From Gelidibacter salicanalis (GTDB lineage: Bacteria; Bacteroidota; Bacteroidia; Flavobacteriales; Flavobacteriaceae), in contig NZ_VORX01000005.1 of NCBI RefSeq assembly GCF_007997285.1, positions 1-64,000 of the forward strand: a stretch of 64,000 nt of DNA. Reading direction: 5' to 3'. Each line of letters opens with the position of its first letter. The first letter of the stretch is position 1. Positions 55,697 to 64,000 of this stretch are shown here, piece after piece. A program made the translations under genes and the position numbers. The notes under the pieces are model-generated. The model made no database searches, was not told the DNA's origin, and saw nothing but the letters and a program-made list of their open reading frames with translations.

Positions 55697-58012
55697 TTGG
55701 TTTTCGGTAGTTTTTTCAAAAGCTTGTCGTGCCATTAAATAGCTTATGGTCGATTCTGCGCCTTGGTTGAGGTTGACGTTATTAAGTTCTAACCCATCAA
55801 AACATCCTGTGGTGCACGGATTGTAAATGATTCGCTTAAGATGGTTATTTCCCAAAAACCAGCTAAACGCTAATTCCATTTTCTCCTCATAGCCTTCATT
55901 AGAAAATATTTGGTGAAAGTTTTTCAGGGCGAGAATGGTGTAGGCTACATCAATAGGTTGTTGCCCTCCGTAAGAAGCGTTTTTCAGGGAATCGCCTCGT
56001 AAAAACCAGGTTTGATTAGAGATCACTCTAAATTCCCCGTTTATGAATAAATGTTCCAACAAAAAATTGAAGGATTCGTAGGCCACGATTTTAAATTCTT
56101 CAATTTCCGTCAATTTATAGATTTCAAATATGGCTTCTGGTAAAACACTGTTGCCATAGGTGAGATACGGTTCAAACCATTTCCAATCTTTTCGCGATTC
56201 GTGCTTATACATTTTGATGAGTTTAACGCCCAATTCATATACAGTTTCTGCATATACAGTATCAGTGGTGGCTAAATTGGATGCTGCCAAACCTTTAATT
56301 ATAAAGGCCATCGCTCTTGGCGAATTGAAGCGTCGCACGTTTGGCAAAAACTCATCCAAACACTCTTTTGCTCTATTAATGATATAGGCATAGGACGGAG
56401 GGATTAAGGTGGCTATCTGTAAGAGGTGTCCCAACGCCCAAATGCCTCTTCCATTGGAATCTTCTAGGTTTACAGTATCATTTTGGGCTGTAAATGCGGC
56501 ATTTATATTTACGTAATTATAAAACCGCCCATTATAGCGTTGGCAATTGATAATGAAACTCAAATAGTTGATCAGTGGTGGCAACAAGGCTTCATCTTGC
56601 GTTAATTTATACTGTTCGCACATCACAATTAATGCTCTTGCATTATCATCTAAAGTATAGCCAGATTCGAGATCGGGCTGATTTAATTGTGCAAATTGGA
56701 TGACGCCCATATCAGTGGTCATTCTAAAAAGATGATCAAATTGTAAATCAGGTTTTTTATAGCCCAAAATCAAGTCTTTAGCATAAGTTTTAAATAACTG
56801 ACCGTGGCTCAAAGCTGAATTCTGCCACGAAGTAGAGGCAGAGGCATGTAAACCGTTTAGCCCTAAATTTTTTCGATACTGCTTATCGTTTAACAGCGTT
56901 CGTAAATGCTTGGCCAGCATGGCGCTGTTTTCAAAATCGAACAACAAACCTTTGTTCTCTGACAAAAACTCTTTGGCATGAGGAATAGGGGTAGAAAGTA
57001 TGGGACACCCACAACTCATGGCGTAGGAGAAAGTGCCACTCACCGCCTGATTGGGGTCTTTAGAGGTAAAGAGGTAAATATCTGTTAGTTGTAAATATTC
57101 CAATAAGGTGTCCAAAGGAAGGAATTCGTTTACAAAAATAACCTGTTTGCTCAAGTTAAGCTGCTGTATTTTATCCTGCAGAAATTCGCGGTATACTTCG
57201 CCTTCATTTTTGATTAAGGTGGGATGCGTTTTACCTAATACTAAAAATCGAACGTTTGGAAAATCAGCAACAATCTCTGGGAGCGCTTCCAAGGTGGTTT
57301 CTATACTTTTTCCGGGACCTAAAAGCCCGAAGGTGGATAGCACTGTTTTGCCCTGCAAACCATATTTAGATTTTAGTTTGGATTTGTTTTTATGCCGGAT
57401 CAAATGAGTGCCGTGGGGAATGACCTCAATTTTTGAGGGCTGAATGCCGTAACTGTCGATTAAAATCTGTTTGGATGTGGCGGTCATCACGGTCAAACCA
57501 GTGGCGGCAGATGAAATGGCCGAAACATGTGTTTTAAATTCTGGGGCAGGATTGGGAATTACGGTATGGAACGCAACGAGTATCGGTTTTTTAATAGCTT
57601 CTAAAAACGCTATGAAGACGTCGGAACAGCCATTATAGAGCCCGAATTCATGCTGAATATACACCAATTTTATAGCGGATTCTGAATTGATTTGTGCCGC
57701 TAAGCTCTGATAACTCTCAGGATTGTCAGTATTTAAACTGAAATTGAAGTGATCAGCACCTTTTAAAGGGTGTTTTTCATTGTAAAGTGCGCAAATCTCG
57801 AGCGCGCAGCTGCTGCCAAAAACACCTTCAACACTCTTTTTTAAATCTTGTGAATAGGTGGCAATCCCGCATTCGCGTGGGGGAAAGGTAGTGAGCATTA
57901 AAACCGAACCGTTCTTTTTTAAAACGTCTGAATGTTCATATGGTTTATGTTGCGACATAAGTGCTGCCTTTCTCTGAAAAGAACTCGATTTTTTGAGGGT
58001 TAAATCGCGCAT
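55688..58012 (-). CDS. GT4 glycosyltransferase with C-terminal alpha/alpha-barrel-like domain
   Basis: 774 aa. Residues about 30-410 are a GT-B glycosyltransferase: SVLMLTTFPPRECGIATYSQDL at the start, VLSTFGLLGPGKSIETTLEALPEIV and AVSGTFSYAMSCGCPILSTPIPHAKEFL later. The C-terminal part (about 430-770) is helical (YTLDDNARALIVMCEQY, LEDSNGRGIWALGHLL, GGQQPIDVAYTILAL), similar to glycosidase-like (alpha/alpha) barrels. Convergent partner of the GH130 gene; together they suggest one polysaccharide. Start 58012 is not certain; an ATG at 57958 is an alternative. Confidence 0.8.
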   Translation of the reverse strand: MRDLTLKKSSSFQRKAALMSQHKPYEHSDVLKKNGSVLMLTTFPPRECGIATYSQDLKKSVEGVFGSSCALEICALYNEKHPLKGADHFNFSLNTDNPESYQSLAAQINSESAIKLVYIQHEFGLYNGCSDVFIAFLEAIKKPILVAFHTVIPNPAPEFKTHVSAISSAATGLTVMTATSKQILIDSYGIQPSKIEVIPHGTHLIRHKNKSKLKSKYGLQGKTVLSTFGLLGPGKSIETTLEALPEIVADFPNVRFLVLGKTHPTLIKNEGEVYREFLQDKIQQLNLSKQVIFVNEFLPLDTLLEYLQLTDIYLFTSKDPNQAVSGTFSYAMSCGCPILSTPIPHAKEFLSENKGLLFDFENSAMLAKHLRTLLNDKQYRKNLGLNGLHASASTSWQNSALSHGQLFKTYAKDLILGYKKPDLQFDHLFRMTTDMGVIQFAQLNQPDLESGYTLDDNARALIVMCEQYKLTQDEALLPPLINYLSFIINCQRYNGRFYNYVNINAAFTAQNDTVNLEDSNGRGIWALGHLLQIATLIPPSYAYIINRAKECLDEFLPNVRRFNSPRAMAFIIKGLAASNLATTDTVYAETVYELGVKLIKMYKHESRKDWKWFEPYLTYGNSVLPEAIFEIYKLTEIEEFKIVAYESFNFLLEHLFINGEFRVISNQTWFLRGDSLKNASYGGQQPIDVAYTILALKNFHQIFSNEGYEEKMELAFSWFLGNNHLKRIIYNPCTTGCFDGLELNNVNLNQGAESTISYLMARQAFEKTTENQLI

Positions 58013-58185
58013 AATTTCGATTTTTAGGTATTAATTTTTATAAAATTACCCTTAAATCAGCCCCAAAAAGCGCTCTAAAAGTTCCATTACGAGCCTTAAA
58101 AGGATTGTATCACATTAAAATGCTATTCAGCACATTGCTGCGGAGTTCTAATTATTTTTTCAGTCGATATTTAGTTATTCTCAAT
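58013..58185. other. Spacer before MITE copy 2
   Basis: AT-rich, no gene. It ends with ATTCTCAAT, the left target-site duplication. Confidence 0.5.
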
Positions 58186-58408
58186 CATTAGTGTCCGATA
58201 AAAATAAATAATAAATTAACAAACTCAATTAAAGCAAGGGACATTAGAAGATTTCTGTAATGAGACCTTTCATTTTAGAAACTGTTTCTACCGAGAGGGA
58301 ATGTGCGATTTTAATTTAAATGATCGTTGTTTGTCAGTTAGTTGCAAACAAGTCTTAATTCTTTATTCTAACAGCGCAGCGGTCTTGATTCTTTATCGGA
58401 CAACAATG
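58186..58408. mobile_element. MITE copy 2 (223 bp)
   Basis: Same 223-bp element as at 45840, about ten substitutions apart. Ends CATTAGTGTCCGATAAA and TTTATCGGACAACAATG are inverted repeats (15 of 17). It is flanked by perfect 9-bp duplications ATTCTCAAT at 58177-58185 and 58409-58417, direct proof of transposition. No ORF inside. The younger of the two copies by the state of its duplication. Confidence 0.9.
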
Positions 58409-58517
58409 ATTCTCAATATATGTTAAGGTAATTGTTAATTAACAGAACCTTATAAAAAACGATTTTCTTTGCCAGAGATAATATGTATGTCGTGGGGTCA
58501 CGCTAAAAACTACGAAT

Positions 58518-59276
58518 ATGATATTGAAATTTGACTACAAAAAAGTCTATGCTCCGTATATCAATTGAGATTATTTACAAACTGATAACCAAAAAACTAT
58601 AAAAATCCATTAACCCTTATCCTAATGAGGTGTTAGCTGAAATACGCTTGACGAGTCCGGCAAACATTCAAACTGCTTTGGAAAGTGCAGAAAAAGCTCA
58701 AAATAAGTGGACAGTCACTACAGCGAAGGAGCGGGAAGCTATTCTCCTAAAAGCAGTAGAAATTGCAGAAAGACGCCGTCCGGAATTGGCCAAAGCATTG
58801 ATTGATGAGGGTGGGAATGTTTTTGGTAAAGCCATATTTGAAGTTGATTATTTGGTGAGTGCCTTAAGAATTGCCGCGGGCCAAACACGACAAATTGGAG
58901 GCGATACCATGCCAGTAGAAGACGCAAATCGGATTTCGTTGACTTACAGACTGCCTTTAGGAGTGGTTGTAGGGATTGGACCATTTATTGTGCTAAAGAT
59001 TATGATGTCGCGATTACCTTATCCAATGATACTTATTACGGCCTGTCGTCCGCAATTATAACCAATGATTCACAGAAGGCATTTGACTTCTCTTTAAGAG
59101 TTGAAGCCGGATCTGTACATATCAATGATAATGCTTTTGATGATGATCCTAATGCACCATTTGGTGGCTTTAAAGGCAGTGGTCATGGAAAAGAAAACGG
59201 TCAATATTCTATTGAAGATATGACCCAGTTAAAATGGGTGACCGTTCAATTAGGGGAGCGTCCATTGCTGTTTTAA
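58518..59276 (+). pseudogene. Aldehyde dehydrogenase remnant
   Basis: An ATG at 58518 reads LKFDYKKVYAPYIN to an in-frame TGA; a frame change follows, then NPYPNEVLAEIRLTSPANIQTA and the ALDH N-terminal domain to VGIGPF near 58983. The middle of the protein, including NAD-binding and catalytic Cys/Glu regions (about 230 residues), is missing. The reading resumes in another frame with DYDVAITLSNDTYYGLSSAI, then the C-terminal NAPFGGFKGSGHGKENG to the TAA at 59276. An internal deletion plus frameshifts: certainly non-functional. Confidence 0.88.
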
Positions 59277-59332
59277 CTGACTGGCTATAATTACGACATG
59301 TACAAAATTTCGTTTTATTGTTAAAGTGAAAG

Positions 59333-59355
59333 AGCCCTTAAGATAGGGCTTTTTT
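59333..59355 (+). terminator. Terminator after the ALDH remnant
   Basis: AGCCCT/AGGGCT stem, 6-nt loop, then five T residues. It lies between the remnant and the convergent SDR gene. Confidence 0.7.
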
Positions 59356-59372
59356 GTATGCAGAATTGGCGC

Positions 59373-60146
59373 TTATTCTAAAGTTTGCTCTCCACCGCCG
59401 TTGACAAAAAGAGTTTGTCCGCTTACCCATTCAGAAATTGGTGCGGCAAAATAAAGCATGGCCCCAGCAATATCCTCGGCAGTGCCCAATCTTTTAATTG
59501 GCGTGTGTTTTAACATGCTGCGTTCAATTTCAGGTGTTAAAACACTTTCCAGCGCTGCGGTACGTGTTGCTCCGGGGCCCACGGCATTAATGCGGACTTC
59601 AGGACCAAAATCGTGCGCGAGGTTTGCAACCGTATGGTTTACCGCGGCTTTCGATCCTCCGTAACCGCTTATATTCGGGCTTTTATTGATACTAGACATG
59701 GAGGTAGTGAAAACAATCGACCCATAGCCTGCTTTTTTCATATACGGCACGGCGAGTTGACATAAACGCCAGCCGCTAAAAACATTCAGCTCATAATCTC
59801 TCTTAATGTCTTTGACGGAAATTTTAAACGGATGTTCACGTCCGCCACCACCACCGCCTGCGTTGTTGATGAGAATGTGAATGCCTCCCAGTTCTGAAAC
59901 AGTGGTTTCTACTAAGTTCACCAAGTCGTCATCTTTTAAAACATCACACCGCACGGCTATGGCCTTCACGCCTAAAGCTTCAATATTCTTTACGGTAGCT
60001 TGGGCATCCTCTAAATTGAAATCGCCTATAGCGATTGTTGCCCCGTGTTTTGCTAATAAGAGCGCGGTTGCTTTGCCAATACCATTTGCACCTCCCGTAA
60101 CAATGGCAATTTTCCCAGTTAAATCAAAAAGTTTATCTCTTTCCAT
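59373..60146 (-). CDS. SDR oxidoreductase, 7-alpha-hydroxysteroid dehydrogenase-like
   Basis: 257 aa. VTGGANGIG at 16-24, NNAGGGGGG at 94-102, Tyr162 and Lys166 in GYGGSKAAV, and PGATRTAALESVLTPEIERSMLKHTPIKRLG near 190-220. The run of glycines after NNAG and the C-terminal SEWVSGQTLFVNGGG are close to HdhA, the bacterial 7-alpha-hydroxysteroid dehydrogenase. A steroid substrate in this organism is not implied; many relatives act on other secondary alcohols. Confidence 0.82.
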   Translation of the reverse strand: MERDKLFDLTGKIAIVTGGANGIGKATALLLAKHGATIAIGDFNLEDAQATVKNIEALGVKAIAVRCDVLKDDDLVNLVETTVSELGGIHILINNAGGGGGGREHPFKISVKDIKRDYELNVFSGWRLCQLAVPYMKKAGYGSIVFTTSMSSINKSPNISGYGGSKAAVNHTVANLAHDFGPEVRINAVGPGATRTAALESVLTPEIERSMLKHTPIKRLGTAEDIAGAMLYFAAPISEWVSGQTLFVNGGGEQTLE

Positions 60147-60401
60147 GAGTAGTTTTATGTCGTACTATTTTCATTTTTAAGGTACGTATAAAATATTTAA
60201 AATGATTATGTTATAGGTGGCTTTTGTTTAGATCATCCATTAAAACTAGGAGTGATATGGACTTACTCTTGGGGTCCTAATTTTAATCTCCAGTGTTTTT
60301 ATCCTTGGGATTCAAAAACACATATCAACAGGCAAATTTCATCAACCTAAGGATTGTTTAGAGCACTTCTTAACCGCTATTTGTAAATTTGTATCCTTTA
60401 T

Positions 60402-62507
60402 TTAGTCTTGCACTTTTAACAAGATGTCGTTTGCTTCTTCAGTGCTAAGATGCTTTAGTTTTAAATTTTTAATGGAACCGGAAAAGCCGTTTTTAGCATC
60501 GCCCACCTGCTCTAGAGGGAACATCAGCGTTTGTTGGTAGTTGAAACCGTTCGGCAAGCCTTCTGTTTTTTTATAGGCTGTCAGGTGTTCTATTTCTTTG
60601 CCATTCACGAACAGCATCACACCTTTATAGTCGGCCACTAATCTGATGGTTTGCCAATTTTTATGTTCGGGGCTAAAATTAAACGTATAGGTATAGCCGT
60701 CGCGCGAAAATCCTAATTTCCCTGTACCCTCGGTGTTTAAGGTGATTTTTCCGTAGGCACTTTGAAAAAGAATAGCATTTGCTCGGTTGTTCGTGCTCAA
60801 ATTGAGATCAAAAGACACATCATAATTATACCCAAAATTGGTCCCGCCTAAATTGAGCGCTTTCTTGCCTTTAAAACGGATGGCTTTTCCACCCACTTTT
60901 GATGTCATGGCGTTCAATTCGGCCTCCGTATACCTACCACTCATATTAAGATTTGGGCCGTCAGAAGAGAGGTTGGCCAGAGTTTGGTAGTCTTCAAATG
61001 TTTTGATTGGGGCCACTTTCCAATTTTTGGTGCCCAGTACTTTTAGAGCGGGGATGGTGCGGTAGTGCACATCCATTTGCGAAATTCCGTTCCCGGATAC
61101 GTCGTTCCATACGGCGAAGGTAGCACCCAAAAGTCCCTTTTGGAAGTCAGGCAAGGTGACCGCTGTGTTTACTTTTTCAGGTCGGTAATTTGAATAGAGC
61201 CAAGAAATGTCCAAAAAGTCTCTGTAATAACCGGCGGCGGGCACAATATAAAGCCAGGTATCAGGGGTAGAGATGATGTCAAACCCATCGTCCAGCATTT
61301 TTTCGGCATTCACCCAATCTTTACTCCAAGCGTTCATAACTGCATTGCCCACAGGTTTTACGTCGGTTAAAGGATCATCTTTCAACCACTCTAAACCGCC
61401 CCAAAGTCGTGGCGTTTTGCCCGAATCTGCAATATAATTTAAGTAATGATTGGTAAATTCCCTAAATCGCTTGGCTTGGGCATTATCTACATCTCTGCCT
61501 TTACCTTCCTTAATGTATTCATCAGTGCCTATATGTACATCAGGGCCAATGAATACCGGGTTGTCGCCTTTAATGTATTCATCAAACAGCTTATCGAAAA
61601 AATCGTAAATAATTGGAAGTTTATCATCTTCAAGAATGGCTAAGTGATCGTCAGCATAAGGTGCTGATGCCATCAATTCAGGATTGTAGCGCGTAAAAGC
61701 CAAGGAGTGCGCAGGGATATCAATCTCAGGAATGACGTTTACGCCATACTGCATGCCTAAGCGTTGCAAGTCGCGGAATTCGTCTTTGGTATAATGGCCA
61801 TCTTCAGCAGCCAATCCAGGGTAAGTGTCACTTTCCAGTCGGAAAGCTGCATAGGTTTTTGACCAATCATTATTATAATGACTACTAAAGGCATTGTCAT
61901 TTAAATGCACATGAAATTCGTTCATTTTGTAATACGATAAAATTTTCACGTAGGCTCTCAAATAATCAATTGTAAAAAACTTTCGTCCCACATCGAGCAT
62001 AAATCCTCTATTTGGATAATCAGGATGATCTGTAATAACGCCAGAAGGAATTGTCTTGTGGTGGTTTTCTGAGAGTTGTAACAGCGTGCGCGTAGCCCAA
62101 AAGACGCCTTGTTTCGACGCGCCAGAGATGGTAATACCTGCATTGCTGTCTAAGTCTAAATTATACGCTTCTTTGTTTTGTAGTGAAGTATTGCTGTAGG
62201 TTAAGAGGATTTCATTCGATGAGGTTGCTGTATGGCTTGAGGTCGCCGAGATGCTGGCCTTAACTTGGAACATACTCTGCAATTCTTCCTTGAGCTGTGT
62301 GGCAATGGACATCAAACTGTCATTTTGAGTAGTGTTGACTTTAATTAGAATAGTATTTGGCAATGTATAAGTCCCATCTTTTGAGTCGAACTGTTGTACT
62401 TCCGGAATCACTTTTAAAGCGGTTACTTGTGAATATATGTGAGTTGTTGAAACAGATAAGAACAGTACGCATAAACTGATTTTAATAAAGTCATTTAGTT
62501 TTTTCAT
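60402..62507 (-). CDS. Beta-N-acetylhexosaminidase (GH20) with C-terminal lectin-like domain
   Basis: 701 aa from ATG 62507, where a signal peptide begins (FIKISLCVLFLSVSTTHIYSQ). Domain order: GH20b-like N-terminal domain (about 25-150), GH20 catalytic barrel (about 155-500) with the catalytic Asp329-Glu330 pair in HIGTDEY, and a C-terminal LamG/concanavalin-like beta-sandwich (about 560-690). Exported; releases N-acetylglucosamine or N-acetylgalactosamine from glycans or chitin fragments. Nineteen upstream codons are not signal-like. Part of the carbohydrate group at the right end. Confidence 0.9.
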   Translation of the reverse strand: MKKLNDFIKISLCVLFLSVSTTHIYSQVTALKVIPEVQQFDSKDGTYTLPNTILIKVNTTQNDSLMSIATQLKEELQSMFQVKASISATSSHTATSSNEILLTYSNTSLQNKEAYNLDLDSNAGITISGASKQGVFWATRTLLQLSENHHKTIPSGVITDHPDYPNRGFMLDVGRKFFTIDYLRAYVKILSYYKMNEFHVHLNDNAFSSHYNNDWSKTYAAFRLESDTYPGLAAEDGHYTKDEFRDLQRLGMQYGVNVIPEIDIPAHSLAFTRYNPELMASAPYADDHLAILEDDKLPIIYDFFDKLFDEYIKGDNPVFIGPDVHIGTDEYIKEGKGRDVDNAQAKRFREFTNHYLNYIADSGKTPRLWGGLEWLKDDPLTDVKPVGNAVMNAWSKDWVNAEKMLDDGFDIISTPDTWLYIVPAAGYYRDFLDISWLYSNYRPEKVNTAVTLPDFQKGLLGATFAVWNDVSGNGISQMDVHYRTIPALKVLGTKNWKVAPIKTFEDYQTLANLSSDGPNLNMSGRYTEAELNAMTSKVGGKAIRFKGKKALNLGGTNFGYNYDVSFDLNLSTNNRANAILFQSAYGKITLNTEGTGKLGFSRDGYTYTFNFSPEHKNWQTIRLVADYKGVMLFVNGKEIEHLTAYKKTEGLPNGFNYQQTLMFPLEQVGDAKNGFSGSIKNLKLKHLSTEEANDILLKVQD

Positions 62508-62758
62508 GATAAGGGGTGGTTGTAAAGTGATTTGTTTGATACTTCTGTTAGGCATCATCCTCAATGAAACAAAGTATTAATTAAGGTGTTTATAAAGAAT
62601 GCTGATAAACCAATCTGGTGTCCTTTAAATTGTTTTTAAAACTATGACATAATTCTCTTTTAAAAGGAGGTGTATTTATGCATTCTAGTGGTTTATTTCA
62701 GATTTGGGATCTTTATGAGCCAATAAGCTATGTGTTTAATGATGCAATTAAAGTAAAG

Positions 62759-64000
62759 TCATTTTTTTTCCAATAGTTCAATAAAGCGATGGAACGTTTT
62801 TTTAGTAATACTCCAATCTGGTGGTTTAATATCGCCCCAAGCTTTTGGCGTATCTGACATGTTAAAATAATTCACCCCGATAATTTGGTTGTCTTTACGG
62901 ATAACTTTTGCGGCATCTTCCAGCCATTTTGTTTGAAAATCCTCTGGGCCTTTGACTCCAAATTCAGTAATAAATAGTGGTTTGTTAATAAAACGCATGC
63001 GCCATTTTTTACGATTGTATATAGTCGCAAAAGATTCTTGTTTATTGGGGTCCGTAATGTTTTTATCGGGTAGACCGTAAATGGCAATACTTATATAATC
63101 AACCACATCGTTTCCAGGCCACCATTCTATAGAACCACGGTCTCCTGCCGGGCCCCAAACTCTTTTAATCTGAGACGGAAGTGGCTTTTGAAAAGTCATA
63201 AAATAACGAAAAGATTTTATGTAGTCCACCGGGTTTTGACTTTGCCATGGGTAGCGCGAAATAGGGATTTCCATTTCATGAGCGTACCGTAGATAAATTT
63301 TGCTGGATGAGTTCAGAAGGATGTTGTAAAACTGCCGGATTTCATTATCGTAGTTTCCATTAGTTATATGTTGAAGTACATTTAGGTCAGTGCTTTCATC
63401 AACGTTTCGGAAGGGTTCAAATGAAACGATGACATCATGTCCACGACGTTCTACTTCTTTAAAACTCTTCTGAAAAGAACCATTGTTGAGGTTGCTGAAA
63501 TCCACGAACAGATGCTCTACAGTTACTGCGTTTTCATCATTCAATAGGGATTGAGGGTCATAGACACCAATTTCAATAGGACTTTGTGCGCGAGATTCAG
63601 TTTCGAAATTGAATCTTTTAAAATTTTCATTCGAATATATGATGTCTCGATGCGCATCAATATGCTTAGATAAGTTATTGAGCATCTGATGGTCTACAGA
63701 ATCATTGGCGTTTTGCTTAGATCCCAACACAATAATCGGCTTGTCCTGAAAGCGTAAACGATGAATCCGTCTCATTAAGTCGTAGGAGATTGCGTAATTT
63801 TTGGGGTACACATTTAAGAAGCTTTCTGAATCATTTTTTAGGGTAACTGAAGCAGCATCAACATAAGAATCACCAGGAAAATATTCCATGGCGCCTGGGT
63901 ATCCTGCTGGTGCCCATACAATTTTTGCCTTAGGTGCATACTGTTTACACAATTTGGAGAAATGTTGAAAAGCATCAATATACCAGCCTGCTAATTGCCA
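62759..64000 (-). CDS. GH26-like protein with two modules, 5' end beyond window
   Basis: 413 visible residues; the frame is open to the window edge, so the N-terminus is missing. Two homologous segments are visible: KIVWAPAGYPGAMEYFPGDSYVD near the cut end and KRVWGPAGDRGSIEWWPGNDVVD about 250 residues later. The second module has YLRYAHEMEI (candidate acid/base Glu) and PLFITEFGVKG (candidate nucleophile), the GH26 mannanase pattern. The first half is therefore the end of another GH26-like module. GH26 acts mainly on beta-mannans. It fits with GH130 and the GT nearby. No signal peptide can be judged. Confidence 0.75.
   Translation of the reverse strand, partial: WQLAGWYIDAFQHFSKLCKQYAPKAKIVWAPAGYPGAMEYFPGDSYVDAASVTLKNDSESFLNVYPKNYAISYDLMRRIHRLRFQDKPIIVLGSKQNANDSVDHQMLNNLSKHIDAHRDIIYSNENFKRFNFETESRAQSPIEIGVYDPQSLLNDENAVTVEHLFVDFSNLNNGSFQKSFKEVERRGHDVIVSFEPFRNVDESTDLNVLQHITNGNYDNEIRQFYNILLNSSSKIYLRYAHEMEIPISRYPWQSQNPVDYIKSFRYFMTFQKPLPSQIKRVWGPAGDRGSIEWWPGNDVVDYISIAIYGLPDKNITDPNKQESFATIYNRKKWRMRFINKPLFITEFGVKGPEDFQTKWLEDAAKVIRKDNQIIGVNYFNMSDTPKAWGDIKPPDWSITKKTFHRFIELLEKK

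Overview
The window is about 64 kb of AT-rich chromosome from a member of the Bacteroidetes, most likely the family Flavobacteriaceae. The evidence is the gliding/type IX secretion block gldJ-porU-porV beside murF, a T9SS C-terminal sorting domain protein, a PafA-like phosphatase, an HPRT-adenylate kinase fusion, YceI and DUF4136 proteins, an ISAon1-type insertion sequence, and repeated use of the Bacteroidetes -7 promoter element TAnnTTTG instead of Shine-Dalgarno sites. Genus and species cannot be fixed from the sequence alone.

Layout. 1-0.65 kb: five copies of a 135-bp tandem repeat running off the left edge. 0.7-5.5 kb: a small Lys-rich protein, a PaaK/CapK-like adenylating enzyme, murF and gldJ. 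5.8-11 kb: porU and porV, then cdd. 11.7-14.4 kb: pyruvate dehydrogenase E1-alpha and E2. 14.5-16.9 kb: a tight run of M28 peptidase, SDR and HAD phosphatase. 16.9-20.7 kb: ECF sigma factor, DoxX-like protein and a YceI-porin-YceI group. 21-29.9 kb: CbpM/CbpA, SprT-like protease, mannose-1-phosphate guanylyltransferase, DUF389 protein, MlaE/MlaF transporter, PafA-like phosphatase and NUC1 nuclease. 30-35.2 kb: glycosyltransferase, KAS III-like enzyme and gcvP. 35.3-43.4 kb: UbiA-like membrane protein, a second ECF sigma with a Cys-containing partner, M3 peptidase, a candidate small RNA, purE/purK, hpt-adk and obgE. All of this is compact and intact.

43.5-59.3 kb is different: long gene-poor stretches, a broken Kv-type potassium channel, an initiator tRNA-fMet followed by an IS element, two copies of a 223-bp MITE with target-site duplications, a frameshifted lipocalin-like lipoprotein, a frameshifted second lipoprotein and an internally deleted aldehyde dehydrogenase. 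This looks like a zone of insertion and gene decay. A carbohydrate-active group (GH130, two-domain glycosyltransferase, GH20, tandem-module GH26-like protein) begins inside it and continues off the right edge.

Connections between genes. GldJ, PorU and PorV act in one envelope pathway: gliding and T9SS export, with PorU removing C-terminal sorting signals such as the one on the protein at 50.2-51.3 kb. PurE/PurK, the HPRT-Adk fusion and Cdd serve nucleotide synthesis and salvage. GcvP and the PDH subunits feed one-carbon and acetyl-CoA metabolism. The most unusual features are the MITE family, the decayed zone, the HPRT-Adk fusion, the promoter-terminator pair at 39.2 kb that brackets no ORF, and the in-frame tandem repeat at the left edge.
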